Below are positions 53,762 through 64,000 of a DNA stretch of 64,000 nt, piece by piece. Below the pieces are notes generated by a model. The model was not told the DNA's origin. It did no database searches and was given only the letters and a program-made list of their open reading frames with translations. Source of the stretch: Trissonchulus latispiculum (Eukaryota; Nematoda; Enoplea; Enoplida; Ironidae). Within the stretch, counting starts at the first letter, position 1; each line of letters opens with the position of its first letter. Location: contig JASAND010030285.1 of NCBI GenBank assembly GCA_030248195.1, forward strand, positions 1 through 64,000, written 5' to 3'. Made by a program: the position numbers and the translations under genes.

Positions 53762-54055
53762 TTGTTCAACTTACAACCGTCTGCAAATAGTATAAGTTAC
53801 AAGTTATAGGAAAAAATCTGAACTGAAAAAAGCATCACTGTTAAATTCGGTCTGATTTCTATGTTGCTTTCCATAAATTCTGAAAAAGTTCTGAAAGCGT
53901 GTTCTGTATTAGAAATGCAAATCTACTGTAGATAGGGTTGCAAAGTTGAGAAAAGTCATTTAACGGATTTTCTCGAGCATCAGAAGCCGGCAGGTCAAAT
54001 CCAAAAAAGACCCTCGGCTCATATGTCCTCAATATCATAAGGTTTATATACTTTA

Positions 54056-55560
54056 GTCAGAATTTCATTTGTCAGAATGTCACTAGCCAGAATTGTATTT
54101 GTCAGAATGTCACTAGTCAGAATATTGTTTGTCAGAATTTCACTTGTCAGAATTTCATTAGTCAGAATTTCATTTGTCAGAATTTCATTTGTCAGAATTT
54201 CATTTTTCAGAATTTCACTAAGTCAAAATTTCATTTGTCAGAATTTTAGTCAGGATTTCACTAAGTCAAAATTTTATTTGTCAAAACTTCATTAGTCAGA
54301 ATCATGCCACAAGCCAGAACCTCCCGTAGCGCAGTGGTTTCTTACTGCGCTACAAGTGGAGGATCATGTCAAGTCTAGAGCTTGTATAAAAAGTAAGTTC
54401 TAGCACCATATTTCAAATATCCCTCCTGGGCAATTTACCGAGATTGTCAAGGGGTGGGTGAACCATTTTTAAAACGCTATCATTCAAAAATTACAGCAGA
54501 TATGAAGTAATTTGAGGTTGATGCTTGTTAGGGATAGACAAAATGTCATTTTAATGAAATAATTTGACTTCCGGACCAACCGGATACTGAGATAATAGCC
54601 CACGAAATCTCAAATTTCAAAGTTCAGAACCGGAAATCGACCGGATATACGATTACTTTGACACCGGTAAAATGAAAGTAGTCTCTCAAATATTCATTGT
54701 GCCAAAAACTAAGATTTTTTATCCGCAATTCCGAGCACCAGACCGGAAAAACCGATTTTTCCGGTTTTTTCTCACCGGATACGACCATAAATCACGCATT
54801 TTTGGTCCAAATTGGACAAAACTTCGCATATAGACTAATTTCGACCCGCTGAATCTAAAACTTCAAACAGCGAAACTGTACGACCTACCCATCTTGCTGT
54901 ACAGTTTTTGCGACCTAGACATCCGGTTACCGGACATAGACCGGATGTGACAGGATTTTCGGAGATGTCTTGGGCCAAGGACCAATGTGCTAGAGTATGA
55001 ATGAATTAGCATTGTCTTTCCGAATCTGAAGCGTTTTTATTGATTTGGCATCCGGTAACCGGTTATAGACCGGATATGGTGGTTTTACCGGATTCTCCTC
55101 CTCCTGAGGTTTCTAAAAATATATACTTTATACAGGCTAACTTCAAAGGTTAACTCAGGACAAGCGCTCACAGTTCGGTTCCAAGAATTTTTTTCAGACT
55201 TTAGTTTAGTTCTATTCGGACTGACTATTTCAGAAAAGTGAATTTCTGACAAATGTTGTTCTGACTTGTGGCATGCTTATGACTAATGAAATTTTGACAA
55301 ATGAAATTTTGACATAGTGAAATCCTGACTGATGAAATTCTGACAAATAAAATTCTGACAAATGAAATTCTGACTAATGAAATTCTGACTAGTGAAGTTC
55401 TGACAAATGAAATTCTGACTAGAGAAGTTCTGACAAATGAAATTCTGACTAGTGAAATTCTGACAAATGAAATTCTGACTAGTGAAATTCTGACAAATGA
55501 AATTCTGACTAACGACAGTCTGACAAATGAAATTCTGACTAAAGAAAGTAGACGTATCAT
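54056..55560. mobile_element. Inverted pair of GTCAGAATTTCATT minisatellite arrays
   Basis: The left array (about 54056-54300) has about 15 units of gtcagaatttcattt with variants. The right array (about 55265-55557) has about 19 units of the reverse complement. Between them lie about 960 bases containing a 10-bp hairpin and many 'accggat' words. The same family occurs at 11851-12305. Open frames over the arrays (VRISFVRISL type) are artefacts. Confidence 0.85.
54326..54353 (+). ncRNA. Hairpin with tRNA-like A-box word
   Basis: gtagcgcagt and actgcgctac form a perfect 10-bp stem with an 8-base loop. The word TAGCGCAGTGG resembles a tRNA A box, and tggaggatcatgtcaa follows, a poor match to a B box. 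It could be the head of a tRNA-derived repeat. It is not a tRNA gene. Confidence 0.25.
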
Positions 55561-55752
55561 AACAGGGAAAGAAATTTTGGCAAAATCTACAGTTTTGAGA
55601 AATCGATGTTTAAAGATTGGTCAAACTCAAAAAAGTATTTTGCTTTTCTCGTTATTTTCTGGTTATTATTTGGTTATTTGGTTATTTTACTTGTTTTCCC
55701 AAAGAATAGAATGCCTATGTTATTAGCTTTAAAATGGTGTACAGATCTTTTT

Positions 55753-56422
55753 CTAACTCCAAAAATTGGGTAAGTTACAGTCTTTCAAAAAATCGCTACA
55801 CAAAAGCAAATTAAAAGGTGTACTTGGACAGAGATCTAGCCATAGAAAACCGTATGCTCGTTCGGATATTGTTGCTTCGTACATACCAATAAACGTTTTT
55901 GTTTTTCCTGGCATAATTTGCGACCCCAAAGTATTAACGCTCCTGAGGTCGCGTCTAGATGTTAGCAAGAAAATATGACAAAATTGTCGAGAAATAGCAG
56001 CAGAGAAACGAGCTCCCACAAACAAGGATTGCCATAAACATAAAACTGTGATGTTTCCATGATGACAATACTTATAACAAATGATAGACAAATTCACTAC
56101 CCAAACAGGACAGTTGGACATCGTCCATAACCAAAGGCATAGGTTCCTCCCTCCGGCCAGTTATCCGTATCGCTTATTAGTGTTTCGTTCAGTCCACTAA
56201 CAAATGTGAGATTAGGAATTTCGGCAGCCATATTTTATCATACAATTTCTTATATACTGAGTAGAAATAAATAATCTTATTAAAAGGTTTATCAAAATTG
56301 CTTTTCCCTTTTAACAATAGACAGGTAAGGTAAGTTTTACCACAGCAGCTGTTTCCCACAAGTAGTATTCTAGCTGGACTAGTTACACACAGAGGATAAG
56401 AAACTTCTTTATAAAGTGCCAT
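55753..56422 (-). pseudogene. Polinton copy 2: genome-packaging ATPase
   Basis: The upstream minus frame (56422-56189) starts MALYKEV and has the Walker A box ILLVGNSCCGKTYLT and KIIYFYSVYKKLYDKIW. The downstream frame (56121-55753) has the ITVLCLWQSLFVGARFSAAISR region, RDLRSVNTLGSQIMPGKTK and a conserved C terminus. A frame change lies near 56150. It is homologous to 39237-39835. The protein packages DNA into virions in related viruses. Confidence 0.82.
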
Positions 56423-56527
56423 CTTATTTAGTAGTACAAGTATGGAAAGTGGTACCTACACTGCCTTATTTATACATGCGAACACTAGTTTAGAATAAGA
56501 CAAAGTGACGCAGGCCGCAGGCCTGCT

Positions 56528-57025
56528 TCACTTTGACGGACGGACGGACGCCCCCCCCCCTCCTCTCCTCGGGAAGGGGGGGGGGAAGGTGGAGCGGAGC
56601 TGTATTTTGTCATATCTAGGAAATCTGTTAGTGTCAAGTGTTAAAGTGACATCAAACTCACCAATTACAATCTTCGTGAGATTTTCGTCAACTTCGTGGT
56701 CGAAATAAATGCGAATGCTGATTTTGCGTTTTGGTATAGGTGTTATGTAATCGCACGAACTTGAAGTCATGTCTGTTATAGTATCCGCTGCAATCACAAA
56801 GTATCCATTTTTAAAATCATCTCCAGTTACGCCTATATCCGAGTTTGCAAAATCTATCCCCCGCATGAGGAAAAAGTAAGCTTGATTGTAGTTATCAGAA
56901 TCTATGTCTAAGGAGATACCTTCATTCGTTCGCTGTGTACCTGCAACATAAATTCTAATTTCTACAGGCTCCAAGCTTAATTTATATACAGGTCTGTTCT
57001 GTAGAAAAGACAGCCTTAATAGCAT
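56528..57025 (-). pseudogene. Polinton copy 2: C-terminal part of major-capsid-like protein
   Basis: 165 residues corresponding to the C-terminal third of the F54H12.2-like capsid protein: RTNEGISLDIDSDNYNQAYFF, GDDFKNGYFVIAADTI and GEFDVTLTLDTNRFPRYDK. It matches the C terminus of 42420-43530. The N-terminal two thirds are missing, and their place is taken by a tandem array at 57108-57245. Confidence 0.7.
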
Positions 57026-57107
57026 TGTTTATGTCCTACTTGTCTGGTTCTTGAATTAGTCAAATTTTAGAATATAATACACGATATAACAGACATAATC
57101 GCAAAGA

Positions 57108-57245
57108 GCTAGTTGTGAAAGTAGACTTTTAGTTGTGAAAGTAGACTTTCAGTTGTGAAAGTAGACACCTCAGTTGTGAAAGTAGACGTTTAGTTGTGAC
57201 AGTAGACTTTTAGTTGTGAAAGTAGACTTTTAGTTGTGATAAGCG
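57108..57245. repeat. Seven-unit ~20-bp array inside the Polinton
   Basis: The unit AGTTGTGAAAGTAGACTTTT is repeated about seven times with small variation, ending in agttgtgataagcgtgtt. It lies where the capsid gene N terminus should be. It could be a remnant of an AGT-starting Polinton terminus that expanded, but that is speculation. Confidence 0.85.
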
Positions 57246-57357
57246 TGTTTAGGCGTGATAAGCGAGGTTTCCCTTTGTTGACTGCTTTCAATATCATCCT
57301 GAATCAAAAGAGGGGTTTCCCATGTAAACAGTTCAGATGAACATGTACTTCTAGTAC

Positions 57358-57618
57358 TTACTTTTGGGACACCACTGGCGCCGCCTCCTTTCTTGTTGAA
57401 ATGGCTTTCTTTTGCCTACGGTTTAGATTATTCGTACGTCGCCGAGCTGCCACTTTTTGTGTTTTTGGCTTATTACTCTTCACCTTAGGCTTACTTTTCT
57501 TTGGATTCTTCTTCTTTTGTACACGTTTGTTTGTCTTTTTGGCTTTCTTTGACCGTGAAAGTAGCGTTACAGGAATAACTGCTTGTCGTACAATACCGTC
57601 AATTAATCTTTTATACAT
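57358..57618 (-). CDS. Polinton copy 2: basic core-like protein
   Basis: 86 residues starting MYKRLIDGIVRQAVIPVTL, followed by an extremely Lys/Arg-rich region with repeated Lys-Lys-x-Asn/Pro words. This composition is seen in DNA-condensing core proteins of adenoviruses and Polintons. It stands between the capsid and penton-like genes. The assignment is by composition and position. It could also be a nuclear-targeting protein. Confidence 0.55.
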   Translation of the reverse strand: MYKRLIDGIVRQAVIPVTLLSRSKKAKKTNKRVQKKKNPKKSKPKVKSNKPKTQKVAARRRTNNLNRRQKKAISTRKEAAPVVSQK

Positions 57619-57676
57619 ATTTATTGAACAACAAATGCACAGTTTATATAGTGTTCCACACTAAAATGGCATAGTC

Positions 57677-58386
57677 CTATACGATAGGTCTAAAATGCAG
57701 CTGACACACAACTTTTCCAGATTGAAATATTACTGGGTCTCCATGAGTGTCGATCAACCTGAGTGTGAGATCATCCCAGTGATCTAGACAAACAGTGAAA
57801 TAGTCACGAATAGTAGGGGTTACCTCGATAACATCATATGATTGCTGGTTGGAACTCAATGTGACTGGTATGACAGCCAAAATTTTCTCTGATGAATTGT
57901 TTAAAAGCTGGCGTTCAATAAACGAGCATTCCAAATAAATACAGGGCATATGCTCCATTGGATTAAGAATTTTATACCCTATTACTTCACTTTCGATAGT
58001 ACCGTCACGAAAGCCTAATATTCGTCTTAATTTCGGAGATATTTCTCTGATCTTATATCCGTGGCCTAGTTTTACTTTAGTACGACTGTTTTGTATACTG
58101 AAAAAATATCCTCTTCATCAACACTTTCATTTAAGGCATCAATGAGCGATTCACCTGTTGGATATAACCCGTGAATTTATACAATAATCCATTCTTCTAC
58201 CATAGGTGAATAATACTCAAAGTGGCATGATACAGAACTTGCATTCGTAAAAGTTGTGGGTAAAACTATTTTCGTTAAGGCTACAGTATGGGGTCTGAAA
58301 GAAAATGTGACACCTCGAATTAATTCGGCTGATATTTCTCCATGTTCGTTTGGAGTTGCAGATAAGGTTATGAAAAATCCGTTCAT
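57677..58386 (-). pseudogene. Polinton copy 2: penton-like minor capsid protein
   Basis: The start frame (58386-58177) reads MNGFFITLSATPNEHGEIS and SFRPHTVALTKIVLPTTF. Then the end frame (57958-57677) has YLECSFIERQLL, ILAVIPVTL, TIRDYFTVCLDHWDDLTLRL and KVVCQLHFR. These are the first and last parts of the penton-like Polinton protein that ends in an 'LHFR' word. The frame changes in between. Confidence 0.65.
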
Positions 58387-58624
58387 AACTGTTTAACCAA
58401 CATTAAATCTGACAATATTTATACGACGTAGCTTGATGTACTTTCGTACACTTAAATGATTGAAGATAAACTTTGAACTTGTAGCAACTGGTCCTACCAC
58501 ATTGAAAAACCTTTAGCCAGACTACTTCATCAAAAATAGTTAGAACTTTGACCTTTTGATAGTGTATATATGTGCACATATCGTTTTTCCTTTAAGCCAG
58601 CTCAGTTTTTTGTGAACATAAAAA

Positions 58625-58867
58625 ATGTCTAAGCCGAAGTCTGCTAAAATGTCAACTAATTCAACAATTCTGTCTGGTGATGGAGATCCCGACACTGTTC
58701 CATTATTTCCAGACTTACCCGACATTCCAACAGCACCTGCTGTTCCAGACGTACCTGAAGTTGCCCTTCCTCCAGGGTTCATTCCTATTGATGACTTGCG
58801 CCTAATATTTGGTAGATTTATTTTTACTGAAAGAAGTCATAACATAGACATTTTTCTATCGTGCTAA
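58625..58867 (+). CDS. Small Pro/Asp-rich Polinton protein
   Basis: 80 residues with PLFPDLPDIPTAPAVPDVP-like Pro/Asp repeats and a hydrophobic, aromatic end. It is the first plus-strand frame after the capsid genes. No known domain. It may be a fragment of a longer gene. Confidence 0.35.
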   Translation: MSKPKSAKMSTNSTILSGDGDPDTVPLFPDLPDIPTAPAVPDVPEVALPPGFIPIDDLRLIFGRFIFTERSHNIDIFLSC

Positions 58868-58917
58868 GGATGCTAGCAGACAACATTTTCAAACGGATCA
58901 ACAGGGGAAATGTCTTC

Positions 58918-58962
58918 AATAATAAATAAAATAAATAAATAAATAAATAAATAAATAAAATA
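58918..58962. repeat. (AAAT)n microsatellite
   Basis: About 10 tandem copies of aaat/aata between the divergent gene blocks of the Polinton. Confidence 0.9.
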
Positions 58963-59049
58963 TAATAATTTAATAAAAATAAATATAAATACTTGCATTG
59001 TGTAGTAAATTTGAAGTTATGTTTCAGTTTTAATAAATATTTCTCTAAA

Positions 59050-60050
59050 ATGAGTGATTTTTACAGCCTGCTTTCGTCATTATGGTATAATCCAGAATTA
59101 TCTTCATCATTTTCGGGGGTACATGCCTTGTACAGTGCTGCTAAAGCAAAGAACAGGGGGTAACCCTTAATAATGTAAAGAATTGCCTTAAAAGCCAGTA
59201 TTTATATTCCAGATCAAAACCGACCAGGCATAGATTTAAAAGAACTCAAATAGTTTCATGTCTTCATGAAACTTGGGCCGCCGATCTTGCCGTTTTATCA
59301 TCCCTAAAGCAATTCAACAAAGGTTATGCATACATTCTAGTAGCGATTGACGAATTTTCACGAATGACCTTCACTTACCCTTTGAAATCCAAAGCTGCCA
59401 CTGAAGTTATAAACTCATTTCAAGAAATATTTACAACTTCGCAAATAAAACCTGCTTCAATATTTGTTGATAGAGGGTCCGAATTGTCTTCCCAACCTTT
59501 CCTCAGGTTCATGAAAACTAATCATGTACAAGTATTCCATGCAACTGATGAAGCTGTAAAGTCTTCTATGGCAGAAAGAACTATTCAGGAACTTAAAAAG
59601 AGGTTGTTTCGGTATTGCTTAGCCAACAACACGTTTTCATACCTTAGCCAATTACAAAAGATAACTACTGCAATGAATAACAGAAAACTGACGGCTTTGC
59701 AAAACTTAAGACCAGTCGATGTTACTCCAGAAAATGAAGCGGAATTGTACAAGTCAATGTATAGTAAACTATCAAATGTAAAGCCTTACTCTTTTACTGT
59801 AAATGATTATGTACGTGTACAGCAACAAAAACAGAACTTCGAAAAAGGGCACACTCCTACGTTTTCTTCCGAATTGTATCAAATTTCTAGAAAACTTTTA
59901 GAGTAATCCTCATAGATATAAGCTTAACGATACCAGCGGACAAGAACTTTTTCCATCCTGGTACTCGAGAGCTTCTAGCAGTTCCAAATCCGGAAACACA
60001 ATCACTGCAAGAACTTGTTAATATACCTGTGTCAAAACGTATAATATAAC
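59050..60050 (+). pseudogene. Polinton copy 2: retroviral-like integrase, frameshifted
   Basis: Starts MSDFYSLLSSLWYNPELSS. A run of G near 59157 breaks the frame. The remainder is open from about 59160 to 59906: LHETWAADLAVLSS (first catalytic Asp), IDEFSRMTFTYPL, FVDRGSELSS (second Asp) and MAERTIQELKKRLFRY (catalytic Glu, D-x34-E). A chromo-like C terminus (NPHRYKLNDTSGQEL) appears in other frames to about 60050. It integrates the element into DNA in intact copies. Confidence 0.9.
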
Positions 60051-60065
60051 TTTATTGTTTTAGAA

Positions 60066-60520
60066 ATGCCAGTGTGCCTTAAATGTGATAAGAATTTTTC
60101 TGGTCCAGCTAGTCTTTTACATCATATTAAGCGACTTCATCAAGATGATTCGAGTTTGCATGAATGTTCTCAATGTAAGAAAGTATTTCGACGTCGAGGT
60201 AACTTATTCCGTCACCTGAAAATTTCACCTAACACCTTGCAACAAGTCCATCTCATGTTATGGGTAACGATAATTCTGTTAATTCTCTTGATACCAACCA
60301 CATTGAACATAAAACCGATGATCCTAAAGTCTCATCTACCGTAAGAACTCAATCTTTTGTAAAATATCCAGGTATCAAGATCAGTGATAGAACTCAAACC
60401 CCTTTTAGCAGTGATAAAGGTGGAAATAACAATTCTGGGGGTGACGTTGCCAACCAAACTGATAGTAATAGCGTATTTGTTAAACCAGATTCTCTAAATA
60501 AACACCGGTCTCACCCGTGA
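60066..60520 (+). pseudogene. C2H2 zinc-finger segment fused before Polinton PolB
   Basis: Starts MPVCLKCDKNFSGP with two C2H2 fingers (CLKC…H…H and CSQCKKVFRRRGNLFRH). After a frame change near 60240 it becomes Ser/Asn/Asp-rich, with another frame running to the start of the polymerase region at 60517. It is directly upstream of PolB. Zinc fingers before PolB may bind terminal repeats. That is inference. Confidence 0.7.
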
Positions 60521-61561
60521 GAAGGACCCAATCTCTTAATAGCCTCGCAGGTGTCAAGAAGAGCGCTGGGGCTGACAGTACATTCATCAAATCTAAAGCA
60601 AAATCTCTTGACAGTCTCAATGATAATGAAATTACTAAAAGATTCGAACATGACTACATCAAGGATAGAATCAGTACAGTAGAAGATCCGAAAATTGATC
60701 ATAAGTTCGAGATCCAAAAATACTGTGATATACATGCAATTTCTGCTAGGGAGAGTTCAACCCTCAAAACCAGCGTTTTCGACTATTCTACAACGTTCAA
60801 AAATTTGACGGATATAGCTGGCGAAGATATTCCTACTAAATTACATGATATTTTGTGTGATCTTTTCTCTAGGCTTAAACCAGGTATGCAACCACATGAT
60901 TATTTGAGAATAGTTTTGCAAAGTAATTCTCTCGCTTACCCTATCAGCATTCCTTATGTTAAAGTTGAAAAAAACAGCGTTGATATGATCATGGATCGAA
61001 TAGCTAATGTTTTAAATTCTAATGAAGATTTTTGCCTGGATAAAGATGTTCTGTTGAATTTACTGCATACATCTTTGCCGTCTAAAGGAGGAAAATCTGG
61101 AACAGGGAAAAAATATTTTCGATGGATTAAAGGCTATAAAAAAAGTATAATTTCCATTTTAAGAATAGGGATAATCTTTGTCTGAGTCGAGCTTTGGTTG
61201 TTGGTAAGCATGTAGCTGACGTTTTACCCAAAGACAGAAACCATGCAATAATTACACGCACTGGGGCTAAATACCATTTACAAATCGAACTAAAGGAATA
61301 CTGCACACAAAACGTGAAGGTGTTGCGTGAAGCGTGTTTGCATTTCCGCAAGTTGTTCATAGAAAATGTAGACTTTTGTCCATTTCAAAATGCAATTACG
61401 ATAGCATCCGCGCGTAATCTGGCTTATCGTAAACTATTTATGCCTGATTTGTCTATCGGAGTCATTCCTCCAGAAGGTTTCAAAAGGAAGATATTAGTTT
61501 CTCAAAAATGTTACAACTGGCTCAATTGGGTGGAGTTTACAACAGGTTATAAAATACGAAG

Positions 61562-61643
<82 letters not shown>

Positions 61644-63267
61644 GATACATCAGTTGATGGTTACTGTTCTGACTATAATGGAAAACCGACGGTGTTCTTT
61701 TTTCATGGCGATTTCTTCCATGGTTGTCCCTGCAAATATGATGCTAATGAACCCTTTGTTAAGAGTTAAAATTGGAACCTCATACAGAGAAACTGAGTCG
61801 ATTAGGAAAAGGTTTGAATCGGAAGGCTTTTGTGTTTGTATTATGTGGGCGTGTCAGTGGGACGAAAGCATAGCTGAATGTTCAGCACTGCAACAGTTCC
61901 TTTTACAGTACAAAAACCACGAACCAATTGTACCTAAGGATGCCTTGTATGGTGGACGGACATCACCAACGCGTCTATATTACAAGATTGTTAAAGGTGA
62001 ACGGATTCGCCATCTTATCATCGTATCACAGTATTCGTTTGTAATGAAGAAAATGAAATATATTGTCGGTTTTCCTGATGTAATATCATCAAATTTTGAT
62101 GATATTACTTCCTATTTTGGATTAGTTAAATGTCGCATTGGGCCTCCAAAGCAATTATTTTTGGTGTATTACCTTACAGATTTAAGGGTAAATTGCTTTT
62201 TCCTTTATGTCAGCGGTGTTGTGCAAATGAACAACGACTCCCATGTATCCATATTGATTCTGAGCGTGATCTGATTGGCCCATTTGGGTTACGGAAGAGG
62301 TTAAACCTGCCGTGCAGTTCGGTTATGTCATAGTTGACATTTTTGAGGTGTGACATTGGCCTTAGATAGACAAAGTCATCAGCTTCTTAAATCATTTATT
62401 AATAAATTTCTTAAAATGAAGGTGGAATCAAGTGGTTATCCTGATTGGACACAATGTGAAAAAGACCGTGCTCGATATTGTGAAGGATGGTATAAAAAGG
62501 AGGGTATTGAGATTGACCCAAATAACGTTACTAAAACCGCAGGGAAACGAACATTGGCCAAACTTATTTTGAATAGTCTTAGAGAAAGTTTGGACAAAGA
62601 CATTTGGGGAAAACTGAGTTTGTGGAAAAATATGAACATTTAGTTAAACGTGTTTTGGATACTACTATCCAAATTTCTGATGTTTTTTGGAGAAAATTTA
62701 ATGATGATAAATTATCAACAAACAAAGGAATTTCAGATGCCTGCTAATTTTTCCAACATCGTTGTAGCAGCTTTTACTACTGCGTATGCCAGAATTGAAT
62801 TTTATAAATATCTTTCATTGTTACAGGAACGATGTTTATATTTTGATACAGATTCGGTTGTTTTTATTTCCAATGATAAAGGAGATTCTATTGAAGGAGA
62901 ATTTCTTGGCGAACTGAAGGACGAGCTAGTGGATAAATATGGTGATGGAGCGTTTGGGGTGGAATTTTGGAGTGCTGGACCTAAACATTATGCCTATGTA
63001 ATCAAAACTAAGCATGGTTTTGAAACTAATTTTAAAATAAAGGGAATAAGTTTGACTGCAGCAGCTAGCAAAATTTTATCACCAAAAGCATCAAGATCAC
63101 TGGTTTTATTCCGTAGTCCGACCCTAAATGTCCCATTTAATCGAATAGCTCGTAAGAAAGAAACTGCTGAATTGTACAATCATAAAGGTACTAAAATCTA
63201 CAGAAATACTTTTGATAAACGAATTATATTAGCTGATATGAGTACACTACCTATTGGTTATGTCTGA
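60517..63267 (+). pseudogene. Polinton copy 2: protein-primed DNA polymerase B
   Basis: At least five frames cover the polymerase. 60517-61185 is the N-terminal part (LHDILCDLFSRLKPGMQPHD). 61194-61565 has TQNVKVLREACLHFRKLF and CPFQNAITIASARNLAYRKLF. 61654-62274 has FFHGDFFHGCPCKY and the YFGLVKCRIGPP segment. 62350-62643 has FLKMKVESSGYPDW and KTAGKRTLAKLILNSL. 62650-63267 has AYARIEFYKYL, with the catalytic palm motif YFDTDSVVF at about 62836-62862, and FKIKGISL. An (AT)n tract interrupts it at 61565-61641. It replicates the element from a protein primer in intact copies. Confidence 0.92.
61565..61641. repeat. (AT)n microsatellite inside polB
   Basis: About 76 bases of AT dinucleotides between the CPFQNAI- and HGDFFHG-bearing segments of the DNA polymerase. 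Confidence 0.95.
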
Positions 63268-63460
63268 GATACATCTGTTACTTTATTAAACTAATGATTA
63301 TTAGATAATGTTTACTGCACCATCATAGTTACATTTCACATTGTGTGATTATTCTTCATCGTATGTTCGAAGCATATTCGTCAGGCAGATGTATCTAAAA
63401 ACAATAATAGCGTAAATCTTTAAAAACGTATCATTGATATACAAGCACTAATTATGTCGT
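63268..63460. other. No supported gene
   Basis: AT-rich sequence after the polymerase. No Polinton terminal repeat is recognised. Confidence 0.3.
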
Positions 63461-63690
63461 TGTATGTGTTTGGTACTAATCAGACGTTGTATGCTGCTCC
63501 CCCCCCCGCAAATTGGACCCTTCACCTCAAAAAATTTTGGCCGCTATGAATGTTCTAAAGCTCGAAACAGACACAAAACTAGCGCACGTAGTGCTTGTGT
63601 TTTCGAGCTTTAGCACACAAGCATAGAGCGAGTGAGCGTACCCCCGTTTCGACTGGGTACTAAATTGCGGGGGGGGGGTGTGTTAACAGT
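63460..63690. mobile_element. Foldback element with G-tract arms (63.5-kb copy)
   Basis: Contains gtactaatcagacgttgtatgc (the complement of a block at about 48465), C9 and G10 tracts, and the gctcgaaacagacacaaaac/gtgttttcgagcttt hairpin. It is a member of the same dispersed family as the 44.4-, 48.4- and 50.9-kb copies, but its ends are diverged. Confidence 0.6.
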
Positions 63691-64000
63691 GTTCAACTAC
63701 ATCGCACTGAGGCATGCATCCACAGTTAAACAACAGTAATTGCAGTGAAACTTAGCACACATCTCCCTTTCATATGTGCAAATTGTACACCGGGTTTGGT
63801 TAGAAAGCTTTCATCCGATTTATGGACCATTATATCCAACTATTTGAGAAAATGATGGATCTTGAGGTAAAACGCCAACGCGGTGACCAAAAGTGTGATC
63901 AACTCCCAAGTAGCAGTAGCAGGGATTAATGCATGCAAACTTAACCTGTAATTGTGTACTGTTTAATATCCATACGTGAAACCTGTACGGTGAACGGTTA
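63691..64000. other. No supported gene
   Basis: AT-rich sequence to the end of the window without an open frame of note. Confidence 0.3.

Larger units (their letters stand above)
55753..63267. mobile_element. Polinton/Maverick copy 2, degenerate
   Basis: Gene content is packaging ATPase, capsid protein, basic core-like protein and penton-like protein on the minus strand, then a small Pro-rich frame, integrase, zinc fingers and protein-primed DNA polymerase B on the plus strand. This is the Polinton set, although no protease was recognised. No terminal inverted repeats were found. It is frameshifted in nearly every gene. At 7.5 kb it is about half the usual 15-20 kb. Confidence 0.88.

Noticed and set aside
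54077..55560. Frames with repeated VRISFVRISL
   Set aside because: Translation of the GTCAGAATTTCATT minisatellite arrays.

Overview
The window is nuclear DNA of an invertebrate metazoan. It holds one recognisable host gene with GT-AG introns (the downstream part of PLAA) inside DNA packed with transposable elements. These are an env-bearing Gypsy/errantivirus-like LTR element, a CR1-type LINE, two degenerate Polinton/Maverick copies, a PIF/Harbinger element, hAT-like MITEs, TTAA-flanked elements, several foldback palindromes and many minisatellites. The sequence alone does not fix the phylum.

Layout. 1-4.5 kb: exon-like segments of an unrecognised gene, a ~249-bp tandem duplication and a 1.4-kb foldback palindrome. 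4.5-9.93 kb: ten phase-consistent exons of PLAA, the Cdc48/p97 ubiquitin cofactor, lacking its first WD repeats. 10-15 kb: intergenic DNA, a tRNA-like sequence and a 1.9-kb element carrying a ~43-bp minisatellite. 15.3-22 kb: nested hAT-like repeats around a LINE. 22.65-36.9 kb: a 14.3-kb LTR element read on the minus strand. 36.9-38.9 kb: a foldback element and a Harbinger remnant. 39-43.5 kb: Polinton remnant 1 (packaging ATPase, capsid protein). 43.5-55.6 kb: a patchwork of foldbacks, tandem repeats, a TTAA element and two unrecognised protein genes. 55.7-63.3 kb: Polinton copy 2 (ATPase, capsid proteins, integrase, zinc fingers plus protein-primed DNA polymerase B).

The most unusual object is the LTR element. 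From its 5' LTR (right end) it encodes Gag, protease, RT, RNase H and integrase. The integrase reading frame continues into a PWWP chromatin-reader domain and then a Tribbles/STK40-like pseudokinase. An envelope gene with a signal peptide and a baculovirus-F/errantivirus-like cleavage and fusion region follows. Between env and the 3' LTR lie about 3.7 kb with at least three further same-strand genes: an Arg/Ser-rich protein with a coiled-coil-like N terminus, an unrecognised protein of about 220 residues, and a Pro-rich protein ending in a MYT1-like C2HC zinc finger. It therefore looks like a complex retrovirus-like element with captured host domains and accessory genes. The core genes are frameshifted in this copy.

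The two Polinton copies share synteny (capsid protein then ATPase on the minus strand). Both are broken by frameshifts and insertions.
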